This document shows positions 26,710 to 36,929 of a stretch of 64,000 nt of DNA, piece by piece. The notes beneath the pieces are model-generated. The model had not been told where the DNA came from. It saw only the letters and a program-made list of their open reading frames with translations, and did not search any database. How positions within the stretch are numbered: position 1 is the stretch's first letter; each line of letters begins with the position of its first letter. Both the position numbers and the translations under genes were made by a program. This stretch comes from Leptotrichia sp. HSP-342 (GTDB lineage Bacteria > Fusobacteriota > Fusobacteriia > Fusobacteriales > Leptotrichiaceae): positions 1,798,001 through 1,862,000 of the forward strand of contig NZ_CP165646.1 of the NCBI RefSeq assembly GCF_041199995.1. The letters are read 5' to 3'.

Positions 26710-28833
26710 TTAAATCACTTTCTTTTTGTTTTTCTCATTGCCTCCTTCAAACAGTACAATTAATTTATCATTTTTATTTAATTTAATCTTCTTATTCTTG
26801 TTTATATTTAAATGAACACCATAATCATTTTTCTTTTCCACTCTTTCATCCATATCTCTATATCCTAATAAAATAGTTTCTTCATTTGCTACAATTGTAG
26901 AAAGTTCTTTAAAAGTATATTCTCTGTCAAAATTTTCAATATAATTATCTGCTGAAAACATATAAATTTCACAGCCTTCTCCGCTAAATAATTCATCAAA
27001 AACATAATAAAGTCTTTTTTCTTCAGACAGCTGACTAATTACTGAACTTATTATAGTGTCACTTATTATATAATCAGACACTTCTGTTAATTCTACGATT
27101 TCTCTATTTTTTTCATCGTATATTTCGATGACAATGCTTTTTTCCTTCAATGAAGATTTACTATTTTTTTCCAGCATTTTTTTTATTAATAACATTGTAA
27201 GCATTGATTTAGCATCCTTTTCTTGTGTTTCAAGATCGTCATAACCTAAAATTATAATGCTTTCGTAACTTTCAAGATTGAATTTTTCTTCAATATACTC
27301 TTTTTCAGAAATTCTGTAATCTGTTATATCTTCATTTTTTACATTTTCGTACCCCAAATTATCCTTTAAATGTTTTTCCACTTCCTTATCCATCTTTGCA
27401 ATTATATGAACTTCTGAATCTACACTCACATATTCGTAAAGTTCGTCAATTATTTTATATATTCTTTTATTATACCCTAAAATTAATGTCTTGCTTTTAG
27501 GCAAAATTACATCTTCCGTACCACTTTTCCATTGAAATTTTTCTATTTTTAACTCTTCAAAACGAAATTCAGGATAACCATCGTCAGACTGAAAAAGAAT
27601 AAGCTCATCTCCTTCCTCTATTACACATCCTATATTTTCACCATCTATTATATTATTATTAAATTTTTCGTAAGGATTTAAAATTATATTTTTTTGTATT
27701 CCTGATAACTTGCCCTCTGCCATTTCTGTTTGATAAATTTCTTTCAAGTTATTTTTATCCAAATTTTTCTTACATATTCCTAATACAATGCTTGTAACGC
27801 AATTTAACGAAATTTCCTTAAATGTTTTCCCTATTAGCTCCTTACCAACTTTAGAAAAATAAATTTCATCATTATCATAATTTAAAATTTCTGTTGCAAT
27901 AACACTAAATCCTGGCTGTCTACTTGCTTGTGCTGTAATCCGTGATAACCACTTTTCACTTGGAATATAAAGTATATTCTGATTTTTTTCATTTTGGAAG
28001 CAAAAATCCATCAGTTCTTTATTATGTTCATCTTTTATTTCTGTAATTATCTTTTTAGCTTTTTTTCTTAACGCTAAAATACATTTTATAGTATTTATAT
28101 CTTCTCTATCTTCTTCTGAGGAAAGTATAATTATTGATTCTGCGTTCTCAGGATGAACAATATTTAAGTCATCTATATCTATTATACTTCCTGAACGGCA
28201 ATATATTTTAGTTTGATAAGTTTTATGACTTTTTCCATCCAGAGAATTATGAAAATTTTTCAAAAGTTCTTTTTGATTTATTCTTAAATTTATTTCGTCT
28301 TCCATTTTTATTTTATCATTTTTAGAAAGTATCACTATTTTTTTATTTTTATGATTTGCATTTGAAATCACTAGTTCGCTTATTATCTTAAATATTGTCG
28401 GATTCCATCCCAAAATAAGCGTAAAATCTTTTTTTACAATCTCTGTTTTTCCTTTACGAATTTCAATGAATAAATTATCAAGCCCTGTTGTCAAAACCCC
28501 AACTAATGCACCAAAGATTAATACTCCAAGTAATGTAACTACAGCAGATACTATTCTATATCCCCATAACCTGTCATTCTGCAATCCACCTGGATCTATT
28601 ACACGCAGAAAATTTTGCCAAATTGCTTCAATTAAACTTAAACTTCCAGTTTCATTATCAGGCCTCAAATTCATCAAAACTAATACAAATGAAAATACAA
28701 CAACTGTAAGAATCATTGTTACAGCAAGCCATGCTATTATTGATACAGTTCCTTTGGATAGTGTGTCTTCTAACATTCCCTGTATTTTGTTTTTCAGTTT
28801 AATTCTGTTAAAAGAATCAGATTCTTTTTTCAT
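26710..28833 (-). CDS. CASTOR/POLLUX-type ion channel homologue
   Basis: 707 residues. The N-terminus has two strong membrane helices (about 33-58 and 92-118) flanking a pore-like stretch (EAIWQNFLRVIDPGG). Then comes RKGKTEIVKKDFTLILGWNP, closely resembling the corresponding segment of plant CASTOR/POLLUX channels. Two RCK/TrkA-like nucleotide-binding regions follow (from about 140 and from about 425, the second starting KTLILGYNKRIYKI). A cation channel gated by cytoplasmic ligands is the family expectation. AGGAGG precedes the ATG. It is a single gene, upstream of the atp operon on the same strand. Confidence 0.8.
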   Translation of the reverse strand: MKKESDSFNRIKLKNKIQGMLEDTLSKGTVSIIAWLAVTMILTVVVFSFVLVLMNLRPDNETGSLSLIEAIWQNFLRVIDPGGLQNDRLWGYRIVSAVVTLLGVLIFGALVGVLTTGLDNLFIEIRKGKTEIVKKDFTLILGWNPTIFKIISELVISNANHKNKKIVILSKNDKIKMEDEINLRINQKELLKNFHNSLDGKSHKTYQTKIYCRSGSIIDIDDLNIVHPENAESIIILSSEEDREDINTIKCILALRKKAKKIITEIKDEHNKELMDFCFQNEKNQNILYIPSEKWLSRITAQASRQPGFSVIATEILNYDNDEIYFSKVGKELIGKTFKEISLNCVTSIVLGICKKNLDKNNLKEIYQTEMAEGKLSGIQKNIILNPYEKFNNNIIDGENIGCVIEEGDELILFQSDDGYPEFRFEELKIEKFQWKSGTEDVILPKSKTLILGYNKRIYKIIDELYEYVSVDSEVHIIAKMDKEVEKHLKDNLGYENVKNEDITDYRISEKEYIEEKFNLESYESIIILGYDDLETQEKDAKSMLTMLLIKKMLEKNSKSSLKEKSIVIEIYDEKNREIVELTEVSDYIISDTIISSVISQLSEEKRLYYVFDELFSGEGCEIYMFSADNYIENFDREYTFKELSTIVANEETILLGYRDMDERVEKKNDYGVHLNINKNKKIKLNKNDKLIVLFEGGNEKNKKKVI

Positions 28834-29089
28834 AGTACTTTCCTCCTGTTTTTAATCCATTTCAAATATTTTAAGCTATATATAAATTTATTTAATAACA
28901 AACTATAAGATAAAATAAATATTTTTTCAAACAAGATTTTGATATTTTTTGAGTTTATAATTAAATTTTTCTATTCAATTTGAAAAACTGCCTTACAAAA
29001 AACACAAACTTATTTTTATATTTACACTCTATATTATATCCAATTTTTTATATTTTTCAAATTTTATTCAAATTTTTTATAAATTATCA
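28834..29089. other. AT-rich intergenic region
   Basis: The gap between the channel gene and the GHL10 gene (326 bp with the terminator). Apart from the terminator at its left end I see only very AT-rich sequence, presumably with the channel-gene promoter; no reading frame or RNA is supported. Confidence 0.5.
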
Positions 29090-29142
29090 AAAAAAATCAG
29101 CACTCCTAAAGTTACGAAAACTTTAGTATTACTGATTTTTTT
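29090..29142 (-). terminator. Terminator after the GHL10 gene
   Basis: A two-part stem: AAAATCAG with CTGATTTT outside, and CTAAAGT with ACTTTAG inside. A T-tract follows on the minus strand. Confidence 0.8.
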
Positions 29143-29159
29143 ATTTTTTAATTACATAA

Positions 29160-30404
29160 TTAAAATTCTTGGTTCTCACTATTAGCATAAGGACCTTGTG
29201 CTAAACTGTTTGTTGCATTTTTAGGATTTGTCAATAATGATTTATAGCTAAAGAATATACTTCCTTTTACTTCTGGATAATTTCTGTTGAAATTTACCTG
29301 ATTTATTAATTCTTTTGCATTTTGCCAATCATTAACTTTGTATGCAGCTTGTCCTATATATAGATTTGTTTTTGTCTGACCTGCATATTTACTCCACCAT
29401 TTCACAAGTGTATTGTACTCAGCAGCTTTATGACCCTGATTCCAGTAAATTTGCGGTGCTACATAATCTATCCATCCTTTATTCATCCACAATAAAATAT
29501 CTGCATATAAATCATCGTAGTTTTGAACTCCAGCTTTTGTTTCAGAACCTCTAGATGGATCAGTAGACGCATTTCTCCATACTCCAAAAGGACTTATTCC
29601 AAATTCTACATTTTCATTTTCTTTTTTTATAGAAGAATGCAATTTCTCAACTAATTTATTTACATTGTCTCTTCTCCAGTCACCAACTGATGAAAATTTG
29701 TGTCCATATTTCTGATACTGTGCAGAATCAGGATATTCTTGATTTTTAACTTTATATGGATAAAAATAATCATCCATATGAACACCATCAACATCATAAT
29801 TTTTTACAACTTCAACGATACTGTTCACAACATAATCATTAACTTCAGGAATACCTGGATTTAAGTACAATTGTCCTCCGTAAGCTACTGTCCATTCTGG
29901 TTTTTTACGTCCAATGTTATCTTTTGATAATTTGTCTCTTGAACTGGATACTGAAAGTCTGTATGGATTAAACCACGCATGAAATTCAATTCCTCTCTTA
30001 TGTGCTTCTTCTACCATGAATTTTAGCGGATCGTATCCTGGATTTATCCCTTGAGTCCCTGTTAAGTACTCAGACCAAGGTGCATATTTAGATGGATAAA
30101 AAGCATCTCCTGATGGCTTAATTTGCACAAATACTGCATTCATATTCCATTTTTTCACATTATCAAGAATTGTTAAAAATTCTCTTTTTTGCTGCTCAAC
30201 ACTAAGTCCTTTTTTTGACGGCCAATCAATATTACTTACACTGGCTACCCACACTCCTCTTAATTCTTTGCTCTTTGTTACTTTTTGATTATCAATTTTT
30301 GATGCATTATGATTATTTCCCATAATAATATTAGAGGCATTTAATGTAGTTGCCATTAAAACCGTAATCGCTAATACTGATATTTTTTTTATAATTGATT
30401 TCAC
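29160..30404 (-). CDS. GHL10 (DUF187) glycosidase, DigH/YddW-like
   Basis: About 414 residues with a signal peptide (SIIKKISVLAITVLMATTLNA). The catalytic-barrel pattern is ELRGVWVASVSNIDWPSK, then VFVQIKPSGDAFYPSKYAPWS, FHAWFNPYRLS and DVDGVHMDDYFYP, with acidic residues at strand ends. E. coli DigH of this family cleaves peptide-free peptidoglycan glycans at the division site, so an envelope role is likely. The open frame begins TTG-GTG; I chose the GTG (30404), six bases from AAAGGAG. Monocistronic with its own terminator. Confidence 0.85.
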   Translation of the reverse strand: MKSIIKKISVLAITVLMATTLNASNIIMGNNHNASKIDNQKVTKSKELRGVWVASVSNIDWPSKKGLSVEQQKREFLTILDNVKKWNMNAVFVQIKPSGDAFYPSKYAPWSEYLTGTQGINPGYDPLKFMVEEAHKRGIEFHAWFNPYRLSVSSSRDKLSKDNIGRKKPEWTVAYGGQLYLNPGIPEVNDYVVNSIVEVVKNYDVDGVHMDDYFYPYKVKNQEYPDSAQYQKYGHKFSSVGDWRRDNVNKLVEKLHSSIKKENENVEFGISPFGVWRNASTDPSRGSETKAGVQNYDDLYADILLWMNKGWIDYVAPQIYWNQGHKAAEYNTLVKWWSKYAGQTKTNLYIGQAAYKVNDWQNAKELINQVNFNRNYPEVKGSIFFSYKSLLTNPKNATNSLAQGPYANSENQEF

Positions 30405-30507
30405 CAATATCTCCTTTCTGAATATTAAATCTTCAATATCATTTTAGTACATTTTTCCTAAATTTTCAATATATTATTCTTATTTTTTTACATTTTTTCA
30501 ATTTTTC

Positions 30508-31497
30508 TTATTCTTCCCCCAAAGTTGCCACCATAACTGCCTTAATCGTATGCATTCTATTTTCCGCCTCATCAAATACAACGGAATTTTTACTTCTAAA
30601 CACTTCATCAATAACTTCCATTTCCTTAATTCCGTATTTCTTTTCAATTTCTTGTGCAACTTTTGTATTCAAATCATGAAATGCAGGAAGGCAATGCATA
30701 AACAAATAGTCATCCTTTGCGTGTTTTACAAGCTCGCTATTTACCTGATAATACGAAAGTCTATTTATTCTTTCATTCCACACATCGTAAGATTCTCCCA
30801 TAGACACCCAGACATCCGTATAAATCACATCTACATGCTTAACTCCACCAATTCGATCATCAGTAAATGAAACACGCCCTCCATTTTCTTCAGCCAGTTT
30901 CAATGCAGTTTCAGCCAGTTCCTTATCTGGAAAATATTCTTTCGGAGCAATAATTGTAAAATCCATCCCAAATTTTGCTGCGCCAATCATAAGCGAATTT
31001 GCCATATTATTTTTTCCATCTCCAAGATACGCAAACTTAATTCCCTTCAAAGTTCCCTTTTTTTCTAAAATAGTCAAAAAATCCGCCAAAACCTGTGTTG
31101 GATGAAACTCAGTCGTAAGCCCATTCCACACAGGCACGCCAGAATGTTTGGCCAATGCTTCTACTGAATTCTGTCCATATCCACGATACTCAATTCCATC
31201 ATAAAATCTTCCCAAAACTTTTGCAGTATCCTCGATTGACTCCTTATCATTCATCTGAGAAGTAGAAGGCCCAATATAAGTAACATTTGCCCCCTGATCA
31301 TAAGCCGCAACTTCAAATGCACATCTAGTCCGTGTTGAAGTCTTTTCAAAAATTAATGCAATATTTTTCCCAGTCAATTTTTTCTTTTCACTCTTATTGC
31401 TCTTATCTTCCTTCAATTTTTTTGCCAAATCCAGTAAATATTGCAATTCTTCTGTTGTAAAATCTAATAATTTTAAAAACGAACGTCCTTTTAACAT
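30508..31497 (-). CDS. argF: Ornithine carbamoyltransferase
   Basis: 329 residues, converting ornithine and carbamoyl phosphate to citrulline. The carbamoyl-phosphate loop is STRTRC, the ornithine loop is MHCLPAFHD, and WVSMGES is the conserved region. It is the last gene of an arginine biosynthesis run, which favours the anabolic ArgF over catabolic ArcB. It starts 16 bp after the exported-protein gene with GAGG upstream. argG and argH are not in the window. Confidence 0.94.
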   Translation of the reverse strand: MLKGRSFLKLLDFTTEELQYLLDLAKKLKEDKSNKSEKKKLTGKNIALIFEKTSTRTRCAFEVAAYDQGANVTYIGPSTSQMNDKESIEDTAKVLGRFYDGIEYRGYGQNSVEALAKHSGVPVWNGLTTEFHPTQVLADFLTILEKKGTLKGIKFAYLGDGKNNMANSLMIGAAKFGMDFTIIAPKEYFPDKELAETALKLAEENGGRVSFTDDRIGGVKHVDVIYTDVWVSMGESYDVWNERINRLSYYQVNSELVKHAKDDYLFMHCLPAFHDLNTKVAQEIEKKYGIKEMEVIDEVFRSKNSVVFDEAENRMHTIKAVMVATLGEE

Positions 31498-31513
31498 GCC
31501 TTTACCTCTTTTC

Positions 31514-32062
31514 TTAATTTTTATTTTTTATTCTAAAATACTCATCTAACACATCTTTTTCAATTCCTTTCAATTTTTGCACATTTTCAACAATTTTTTT
31601 ATTCTCGCCAACATACCGAATCAATTTCATATTTTCATCAAAATAGTACCTCTTTTCAGAAATTTTTGATTTTTTGTTGTCAAAAACTTCTCCAACTTTC
31701 ATATTATCTCTTTTATACCAGTCAGCGTTCACATAATATGGAACATTATATTTTTCAGTTTTATCAAAAATAAAATAAACCTTCCCATTTTTTATGTAGT
31801 ACTCAGTCAATCCATTCCAGCTTTCTCCATAATGCTCAACTACAATTTTTTTAACAATTCCATTTTGTGAATAATATTTTACAATGCCACCCTCTGTACT
31901 TCGGTCAGAATCATCAGCTTCTCTAATCGCATAATTTTTTGCAGCATTTGTATTCATAAAATCTTTCCTAATTTGAGCAACCCTATTTTCAATATTTAAA
32001 GCGCTAAAACTAGCCAAACTAATCAAAACAGCTATTATCAGACTTTTTCTAAAAATTTGCAT
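31514..32062 (-). CDS. Exported protein of unknown function inside the arginine operon
   Basis: 182 residues with an N-terminal signal segment ([21 protein letters not shown]). The rest alternates short beta strands around Tyr-rich motifs ([40 protein letters not shown]), which recalls MORN-like or DUF-type beta repeats of periplasmic proteins. I do not recognise a family. It lies between argD and argF with close spacing and a good ribosome site (GGGGAG), so it is probably co-transcribed, but no link to arginine can be shown. Confidence 0.7.
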   Translation of the reverse strand: MQIFRKSLIIAVLISLASFSALNIENRVAQIRKDFMNTNAAKNYAIREADDSDRSTEGGIVKYYSQNGIVKKIVVEHYGESWNGLTEYYIKNGKVYFIFDKTEKYNVPYYVNADWYKRDNMKVGEVFDNKKSKISEKRYYFDENMKLIRYVGENKKIVENVQKLKGIEKDVLDEYFRIKNKN

Positions 32063-32150
32063 AAAATCTCCCCTTTAAATTATAATTTTTTATTTATTCA
32101 ATATAATTTTACCTCAATAACTTCTAATTTACAATATTATTTAAAAAAAA

Positions 32151-33338
32151 TTAAATTATTTTTAAAAATTTATCCAAAATTAAAATTGCCTCGTCAATTT
32201 CTTTCTTGCTCACATTAAATGGCGGAAAAAATCTCACAACGTTATTTCCAGCTCCAACTAACAACAGACCATTTTCCAATGCTTTTAAAACAACATCTTT
32301 TCCCAAGACTCTGCTTTCATCAAATTTTATTCCCAAAAGCAGTCCTTTTCCACGAATCTCCTCAATAAAATTATATTTCTCCTTCAATTCTTCCAATTTT
32401 TTAATAGAATACTTCCCTTTTTCCACAACATCTTTCTCAATCAATTTATTGTCAATCAATTCATGCAAAACAGCATTTGCGACAGCACAGACTAGCGGAT
32501 TTCCCCCATAAGTCGAACCATGATCCCCAGGCTCTAAAACATCGTTTGCCTTGCCCTTTGTAAGAGTTGCTCCAATTGGAACACCGCCACCAAGCGACTT
32601 TGCCACAGTAACAACATCTGGAATAATCTCAAAATTTTCATAAGCAAACAATTTCCCAGTTCTTCCCATTCCGCATTGAATTTCATCAAAAATCACAAGT
32701 GCGTTATATTTTTCACTCAGTTCCTTTATCGCCTGCATAAATTCAGGCGTTGCACTTTCCAGCCCACTTTCCCCTTGAATCGGCTCCAAAATTATGGCTG
32801 CTGTTTTCTCACTCACTTTTGCCTTCAAATCTTTCACATCATTAAAATTACATTGTGTAACATTGGAAATCAAAGGTTCAAAAGGCTTCTGATACTTAGG
32901 CTGCCCTGTTATTGCTAACGCTCCTGTTGAACGTCCATGAAATGAATTTTTCATATAAATTGTTTCAGTTTTCTCAATGATTTTATTTCCATTTTCATCA
33001 TACGATAAATTATTTCCATATTTATGAGCAATTTTTATTGCCAGTTCAATTGCTTCTGTTCCACTGTTCGTAAAAAATACTTTCTCCATCGCACTATTTT
33101 CTGTAAGTTTTTTTGCCAACTCTAATTGAGGCTCGCTGTAATAAAGATTTGAAATATGTATCAATTTTTTACTTTGTTCAGTCAAAGCATTTATAATTAC
33201 TGGACTTGCATGCCCCAGACAGTTCACCGATATTCCTGATACAAAATCTAAGTATTCATTCCCTTCATTGTCATAAATGTATGTTCCTTTTCCTTTTTCA
33301 AATATTTTATCATAACGGTTATACACATTTAATAACAT
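32151..33338 (-). CDS. argD: Acetylornithine aminotransferase
   Basis: The 395-residue class III PLP enzyme of the acetylated arginine pathway. Landmarks are FTNSGTEAIELAIK, FHGRSTGAL, IFDEIQCGMGRTGK and the PLP lysine in VTVAKSLGGGVPIGA. Length is standard. GGAAGG precedes the ATG. It lies 28 bp after argB. Confidence 0.94.
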   Translation of the reverse strand: MLLNVYNRYDKIFEKGKGTYIYDNEGNEYLDFVSGISVNCLGHASPVIINALTEQSKKLIHISNLYYSEPQLELAKKLTENSAMEKVFFTNSGTEAIELAIKIAHKYGNNLSYDENGNKIIEKTETIYMKNSFHGRSTGALAITGQPKYQKPFEPLISNVTQCNFNDVKDLKAKVSEKTAAIILEPIQGESGLESATPEFMQAIKELSEKYNALVIFDEIQCGMGRTGKLFAYENFEIIPDVVTVAKSLGGGVPIGATLTKGKANDVLEPGDHGSTYGGNPLVCAVANAVLHELIDNKLIEKDVVEKGKYSIKKLEELKEKYNFIEEIRGKGLLLGIKFDESRVLGKDVVLKALENGLLLVGAGNNVVRFFPPFNVSKKEIDEAILILDKFLKII

Positions 33339-33366
33339 TTTTCTTCCTTCCTTTCTAAAATTTAAT

Positions 33367-34239
33367 TTATTTTTTTATTAAAGTTCCAGCTCCTTCCTCT
33401 GTAAACAACTCCAATAATAATGAATGTTCCAGCTTACCATTTAAAATAACTACATTTTCCACACCATTTTCAATCGCATCTAGGCAAGTATTCACTTTAG
33501 GCAACATTCCACCACTAATAATTCCTCGTTCAATTAAATCATTCACTTTTTCCACATCAATTTCATCAATAAGCGTCTGTTTATTGTTATAATCAAGTAA
33601 AATTCCATCAACATCTGTCAAAAATATCAATCTATCTGCTTGTAATTTTCCAGCAATCGCGCCTGCCACATAATCGGCATTAATATTGTATGTCTGACCA
33701 TTCTTGTCAACTCCAATAGACGAAATCACAGGAATCACATCATTCGACTCCAACAATTTTATTACTTCCGTATTAATTTCCTTAATTTCTCCAACAAACC
33801 CAATATCAATCTTCTCTCCATCAGCTTCAACAAACTTCTTCTCAACAAACACCATATTCCCGTCTTTTCCACTAAGTCCAACAGCTTTCCCACCATATTT
33901 ATTAATATCCGCAACAATTCCTTTATTTACTTTTCCAGAAAGCACCATTTCCACAATCTCCACAGTTTCTTCATCAGTTACACGATTTCCATCAATAAAT
34001 TTGCTCTCTTTTCCAATTTTTTGAAGCATTTCATTAATTTCAGGCCCGCCACCATGCACAATCACAGGATTTATCCCAACATATTTCATTAGAACTATAT
34101 CTTGAATAAACTGCTCCCGTGCAACAGGATTGACCATCGCACTTCCACCATATTTAATCACAATCGTTTTATTATGATACTTTTTTATAAATGGCAACGC
34201 TTTTACCAAAATTTTTGCTTTATCTAAATTTGAAATCAT
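33367..34239 (-). CDS. argB: Acetylglutamate kinase
   Basis: The 290-residue amino-acid kinase phosphorylating N-acetylglutamate. N-terminal IVIKYGGSAM, then IVHGGGPEINEML, the central DGN segment, INADYVAGAIAG, and LTDVDGIL. Whether it is arginine-sensitive was not determined. It is co-directional with argJ. Confidence 0.96.
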   Translation of the reverse strand: MISNLDKAKILVKALPFIKKYHNKTIVIKYGGSAMVNPVAREQFIQDIVLMKYVGINPVIVHGGGPEINEMLQKIGKESKFIDGNRVTDEETVEIVEMVLSGKVNKGIVADINKYGGKAVGLSGKDGNMVFVEKKFVEADGEKIDIGFVGEIKEINTEVIKLLESNDVIPVISSIGVDKNGQTYNINADYVAGAIAGKLQADRLIFLTDVDGILLDYNNKQTLIDEIDVEKVNDLIERGIISGGMLPKVNTCLDAIENGVENVVILNGKLEHSLLLELFTEEGAGTLIKK

Positions 34240-34347
34240 ATTTTCCCTTTCTTTTTATCAAAATTTTCTCATTTCTTTAATTTTTAAAAAAAATTAACTA
34301 TCTTAAAAAATCTAACAAACAAATAATTCTCAAAATTATAAAAATTA

Positions 34348-35580
34348 TTAAGTATGGTACTCCGCATTTATTTTCACATAATCATAACTCAAGTCACATC
34401 CCCACGCAGTCGAAGAAAACTCTCCATCATTCAGTTCAATCAAAATTTCAACTTTTTCATTTTTCAAAATTTTAACAGCCTTTTCGTTGTCAAATTCTAT
34501 TCCCATACCATTTTTTGCAACTTGGACTCTTTTTTGTAAAGTATTAATATCATTTCCGAGAAAAATATTTATTTTATCAACAATAAGTTCTGCTTCAGAA
34601 TAACCTACAGCACAAAGGATTCTTCCCCAGTTTGGATCTTCCCCAAATACAGCCGCTTTGAAAAGGCTTGAAGTTATTACTGATTTTGCAACTTTTTGTG
34701 CGTCTTTTTTACTTTTTGCCCCAGTTACAGTAACTTCAATTAATTTTGTCGCCCCTTCCCCGTCTTTTGCAATCAGCTTTGCTAGCTCCTGATTCACAAA
34801 ATAAAGTGCCTCTTTAAATTTGCTGTATCCTTCAGAATTTTCATCTACAATTTTTTTATTTTCAGAAGCTCCATTAGCAATAACACAAGCCATATCATTT
34901 GTGCTTGTATCTCCGTCAACTGAAATCATATTAAATGTGCTGTCTGTGATTTCGGAAAATATTTTTTGCAGCAACGATTTTTCAATATTTACATCTGTTA
35001 CTGTGAAAGCCAGCATTGTAGCCATATTTGGATGTATCATCCCAGAACCTTTTGCCATTCCCGCAACTGTTACTGTTTTTCCATCTATTTCAATTTCTGC
35101 ACAAATTTGTTTTGTAAAAGTATCTGTTGTCATAATCGCTGCCGCTGCGTCATTTCCTCCATCTTTCGATATTTCTTTACAAATTTTGCTAATTCCAGTT
35201 TCTATCTTTCTCATATCCAGCTGAACTCCAATAATTCCAGTAGACTGCACCAAAATTTCTTCTTTTTTAAGTTCCAGCTCATTTGCTGCAAATTCCGTCA
35301 TTTTTTTAGCATTTTCAAATCCAGTTTCTCCTGTACACGAGTTAGCATTCCCGCTATTTACAATAATCGCCTGTGTATTTCCATTTTTTATATTTTCCAT
35401 ATTTAAAATAATCGGAGCCGCTTTTACAAGATTTTTTGTAAACACTGCAGCTGAAACTGCCTTTTTCTCGCTATAAATCAATGCCAAGTCTTTTTTACCG
35501 CTTTTTTTCAACTGTGCCGATATTCCTGCTGCCTTTATCCCTTTAACATTAGTAATTGTCCCATCTTTTATTATTTTCAT
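34348..35580 (-). CDS. argJ: Glutamate N-acetyltransferase / ornithine acetyltransferase
   Basis: About 410 residues. ArgJ recycles the acetyl group from acetylornithine to glutamate and is made as a precursor that cuts itself before a Thr. The cleavage site is visible in KGSGMIHPNMATMLAF (Thr at about 190), and the oxyanion-type motif DGDTSTNDM is present. The ATG at 35580 fits GGAGTGA better than the in-frame GTG at 35589, which overlaps the ribosome site. With argJ present, an argE deacetylase is not needed. Confidence 0.95.
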   Translation of the reverse strand: MKIIKDGTITNVKGIKAAGISAQLKKSGKKDLALIYSEKKAVSAAVFTKNLVKAAPIILNMENIKNGNTQAIIVNSGNANSCTGETGFENAKKMTEFAANELELKKEEILVQSTGIIGVQLDMRKIETGISKICKEISKDGGNDAAAAIMTTDTFTKQICAEIEIDGKTVTVAGMAKGSGMIHPNMATMLAFTVTDVNIEKSLLQKIFSEITDSTFNMISVDGDTSTNDMACVIANGASENKKIVDENSEGYSKFKEALYFVNQELAKLIAKDGEGATKLIEVTVTGAKSKKDAQKVAKSVITSSLFKAAVFGEDPNWGRILCAVGYSEAELIVDKINIFLGNDINTLQKRVQVAKNGMGIEFDNEKAVKILKNEKVEILIELNDGEFSSTAWGCDLSYDYVKINAEYHT

Positions 35581-35601
35581 AAAAATCACTCCTTTTAAAA
35601 A

Positions 35602-36651
35602 TTAAATATACATTGATAAAAATTCCAGCCCCATATTTTCTTCAAGCTCAAACATAATATTCATACTTTGAACAGCTTGCCCTCCTGCACCTTTTATGAG
35701 GTTGTCAATCGCAGAAATTACAACAATATTTCCAGTTTTTGAGTCATAACGGACACCAATTTCACAAATATTGCTATTTTTCACATTTTTTATCTCAGGC
35801 AAATTTTCAGTAACTCTTATAAAATACTCATTTTTATAAAAATCATTATAAATTTCATAAATTTTTTCTTCTGTCAAGCTTTCCTTCCATTTTTCATTCA
35901 CTTCCAAATAAATTGTTGAAAGAAGCCCTCTATTTATCGGTAATAAATGTGGAGTAAACACTACATTCATATCGCTTTCTGATAATTTATCCATTTCCTG
36001 CTTTATTTCAGGCGTATGTCTATGCTTTAAAACTCCATAAGCCTTAAAATTTTCATTTACTTCTGTAAAAATCGTATCTATTTTGGCACTTCTCCCTGCT
36101 CCTGAAACTCCAGATTTTGAATCAATTATTATTTTATCCGTTTTTACAACTTTATTTTTTAAAAGCGGCGCCGCTCCCAGTATCGCCGATGTCGGATAAC
36201 ACCCAGTACAGGCAACAACTTGACTTTCCTTTATTCTTCCCCTATTCAGCTCAGGCAAGCCATAAACTGCACTCTGATTAATTTCAGGAAACTCATGCTT
36301 AACATCATACCATTTTTCATAAGTTTCCAAGTCATCCAGCCTGAAATCTGCTCCTAAGTCAAAAACTTTTACATTATTTTCAAGTGCCTTCTTAGTCATC
36401 TTTTCCGACAATCCATGTGGCAATGCCAAAAACAGTACATCAATTTTTCCAAAATTTTCCTCAGCCTCTTCCTGCGAAATTAATTTCTTCTCAAAATATT
36501 TTTTATAATTTGCATACACTTCGCCCATATTCTCTCCAGCATTTGAATACGAAGAAATAAATTCAATCTTCACTTCTTTATGATTATTCAATATCCATAC
36601 AAGCTGCTGCCCAGCATACCCAGTCGCTCCAATAACTCCAACTTTTATCAT
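35602..36651 (-). CDS. argC: N-acetyl-gamma-glutamyl-phosphate reductase
   Basis: About 349 residues. NADPH motif GVIGATGYAGQQL; the catalytic Cys lies in ACTGCYPTSA; a later conserved His segment is KHRHTPEI. It is the first structural gene of the operon. The ATG at 36651 is preceded by GGGAG at a normal distance; the in-frame ATG at 36660 touches that site and is less likely. A T10 terminator-like hairpin lies about 30 bases upstream. Confidence 0.95.
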   Translation of the reverse strand: MIKVGVIGATGYAGQQLVWILNNHKEVKIEFISSYSNAGENMGEVYANYKKYFEKKLISQEEAEENFGKIDVLFLALPHGLSEKMTKKALENNVKVFDLGADFRLDDLETYEKWYDVKHEFPEINQSAVYGLPELNRGRIKESQVVACTGCYPTSAILGAAPLLKNKVVKTDKIIIDSKSGVSGAGRSAKIDTIFTEVNENFKAYGVLKHRHTPEIKQEMDKLSESDMNVVFTPHLLPINRGLLSTIYLEVNEKWKESLTEEKIYEIYNDFYKNEYFIRVTENLPEIKNVKNSNICEIGVRYDSKTGNIVVISAIDNLIKGAGGQAVQSMNIMFELEENMGLEFLSMYI

Positions 36652-36678
36652 AATTACCATCTCCCTGCATTTTTTTAT

Positions 36679-36706
36679 AAAAAAAAAAGCCCTTTTTACA
36701 GGCTCT
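36679..36706 (-). terminator. Attenuator terminator in the arg leader
   Basis: On the minus strand AGAGCC (36706-36701), a 9-base loop and GGCTTT (36691-36686) form a 6-bp stem including one G-T pair, followed by ten T residues. It sits only ~30 bases before the argC start codon, where a constitutive terminator would block the operon. Confidence 0.7.
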
Positions 36707-36739
36707 AAATAAAATTATACAAATTGTATATAAAAACAA

Positions 36740-36766
36740 AGAGCCAACAACCCAAAAGTCATTGGC
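36740..36766 (-). promoter_or_regulatory. Alternative hairpin arms of the arg leader
   Basis: On the minus strand GCCAA (36766-36762) pairs with TTGGC (36747-36743). The overlapping GGCTCT (36745-36740) can instead pair perfectly with AGAGCC (36706-36701), the 5' arm of the terminator. The three arms therefore give mutually exclusive structures, as in a transcription attenuator. Confidence 0.65.
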
Positions 36767-36811
36767 AAAAGTAAAATTTTTATGTAAAACAGGAATTCAT
36801 TATAAAAATGA

Positions 36812-36886
36812 TTATACACCATCTGACAAGGGGTTATAATTTAATTGTGTAAATTTATTATCCCTTATCCTTCTTATCATTTTCAT
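36812..36886 (-). CDS. 24-codon arg leader peptide candidate
   Basis: ATG at 36886, with a perfect AGGAGG eight bases upstream, and a TAA stop at 36812. The start reads MKMIRRIRDNK, with three Arg codons (AGA, AGG, AGG) in codons 5-8. The end reads NYNPLSDGV. It lies between a strong promoter and alternative hairpins ahead of argC. An arginine-sensing leader is the natural inference. The Arg codons are about 100 bases from the first hairpin, longer than in classical attenuators, so stalling at the stop codon or inside the nascent chain is an alternative. Confidence 0.65.
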   Translation of the reverse strand: MKMIRRIRDNKFTQLNYNPLSDGV

Positions 36887-36929
36887 AATCTTTTCCTCCT
36901 ATCATTTTAATTTGTTTTTTGATAAATCT

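Noticed and set aside
36679..36900. A T-box or other amino-acid riboswitch ahead of argC.
   Set aside because: No T-box sequence (TGGNACCGCG type) or known riboswitch core is present; the leader-peptide and hairpin arrangement explains the region better.
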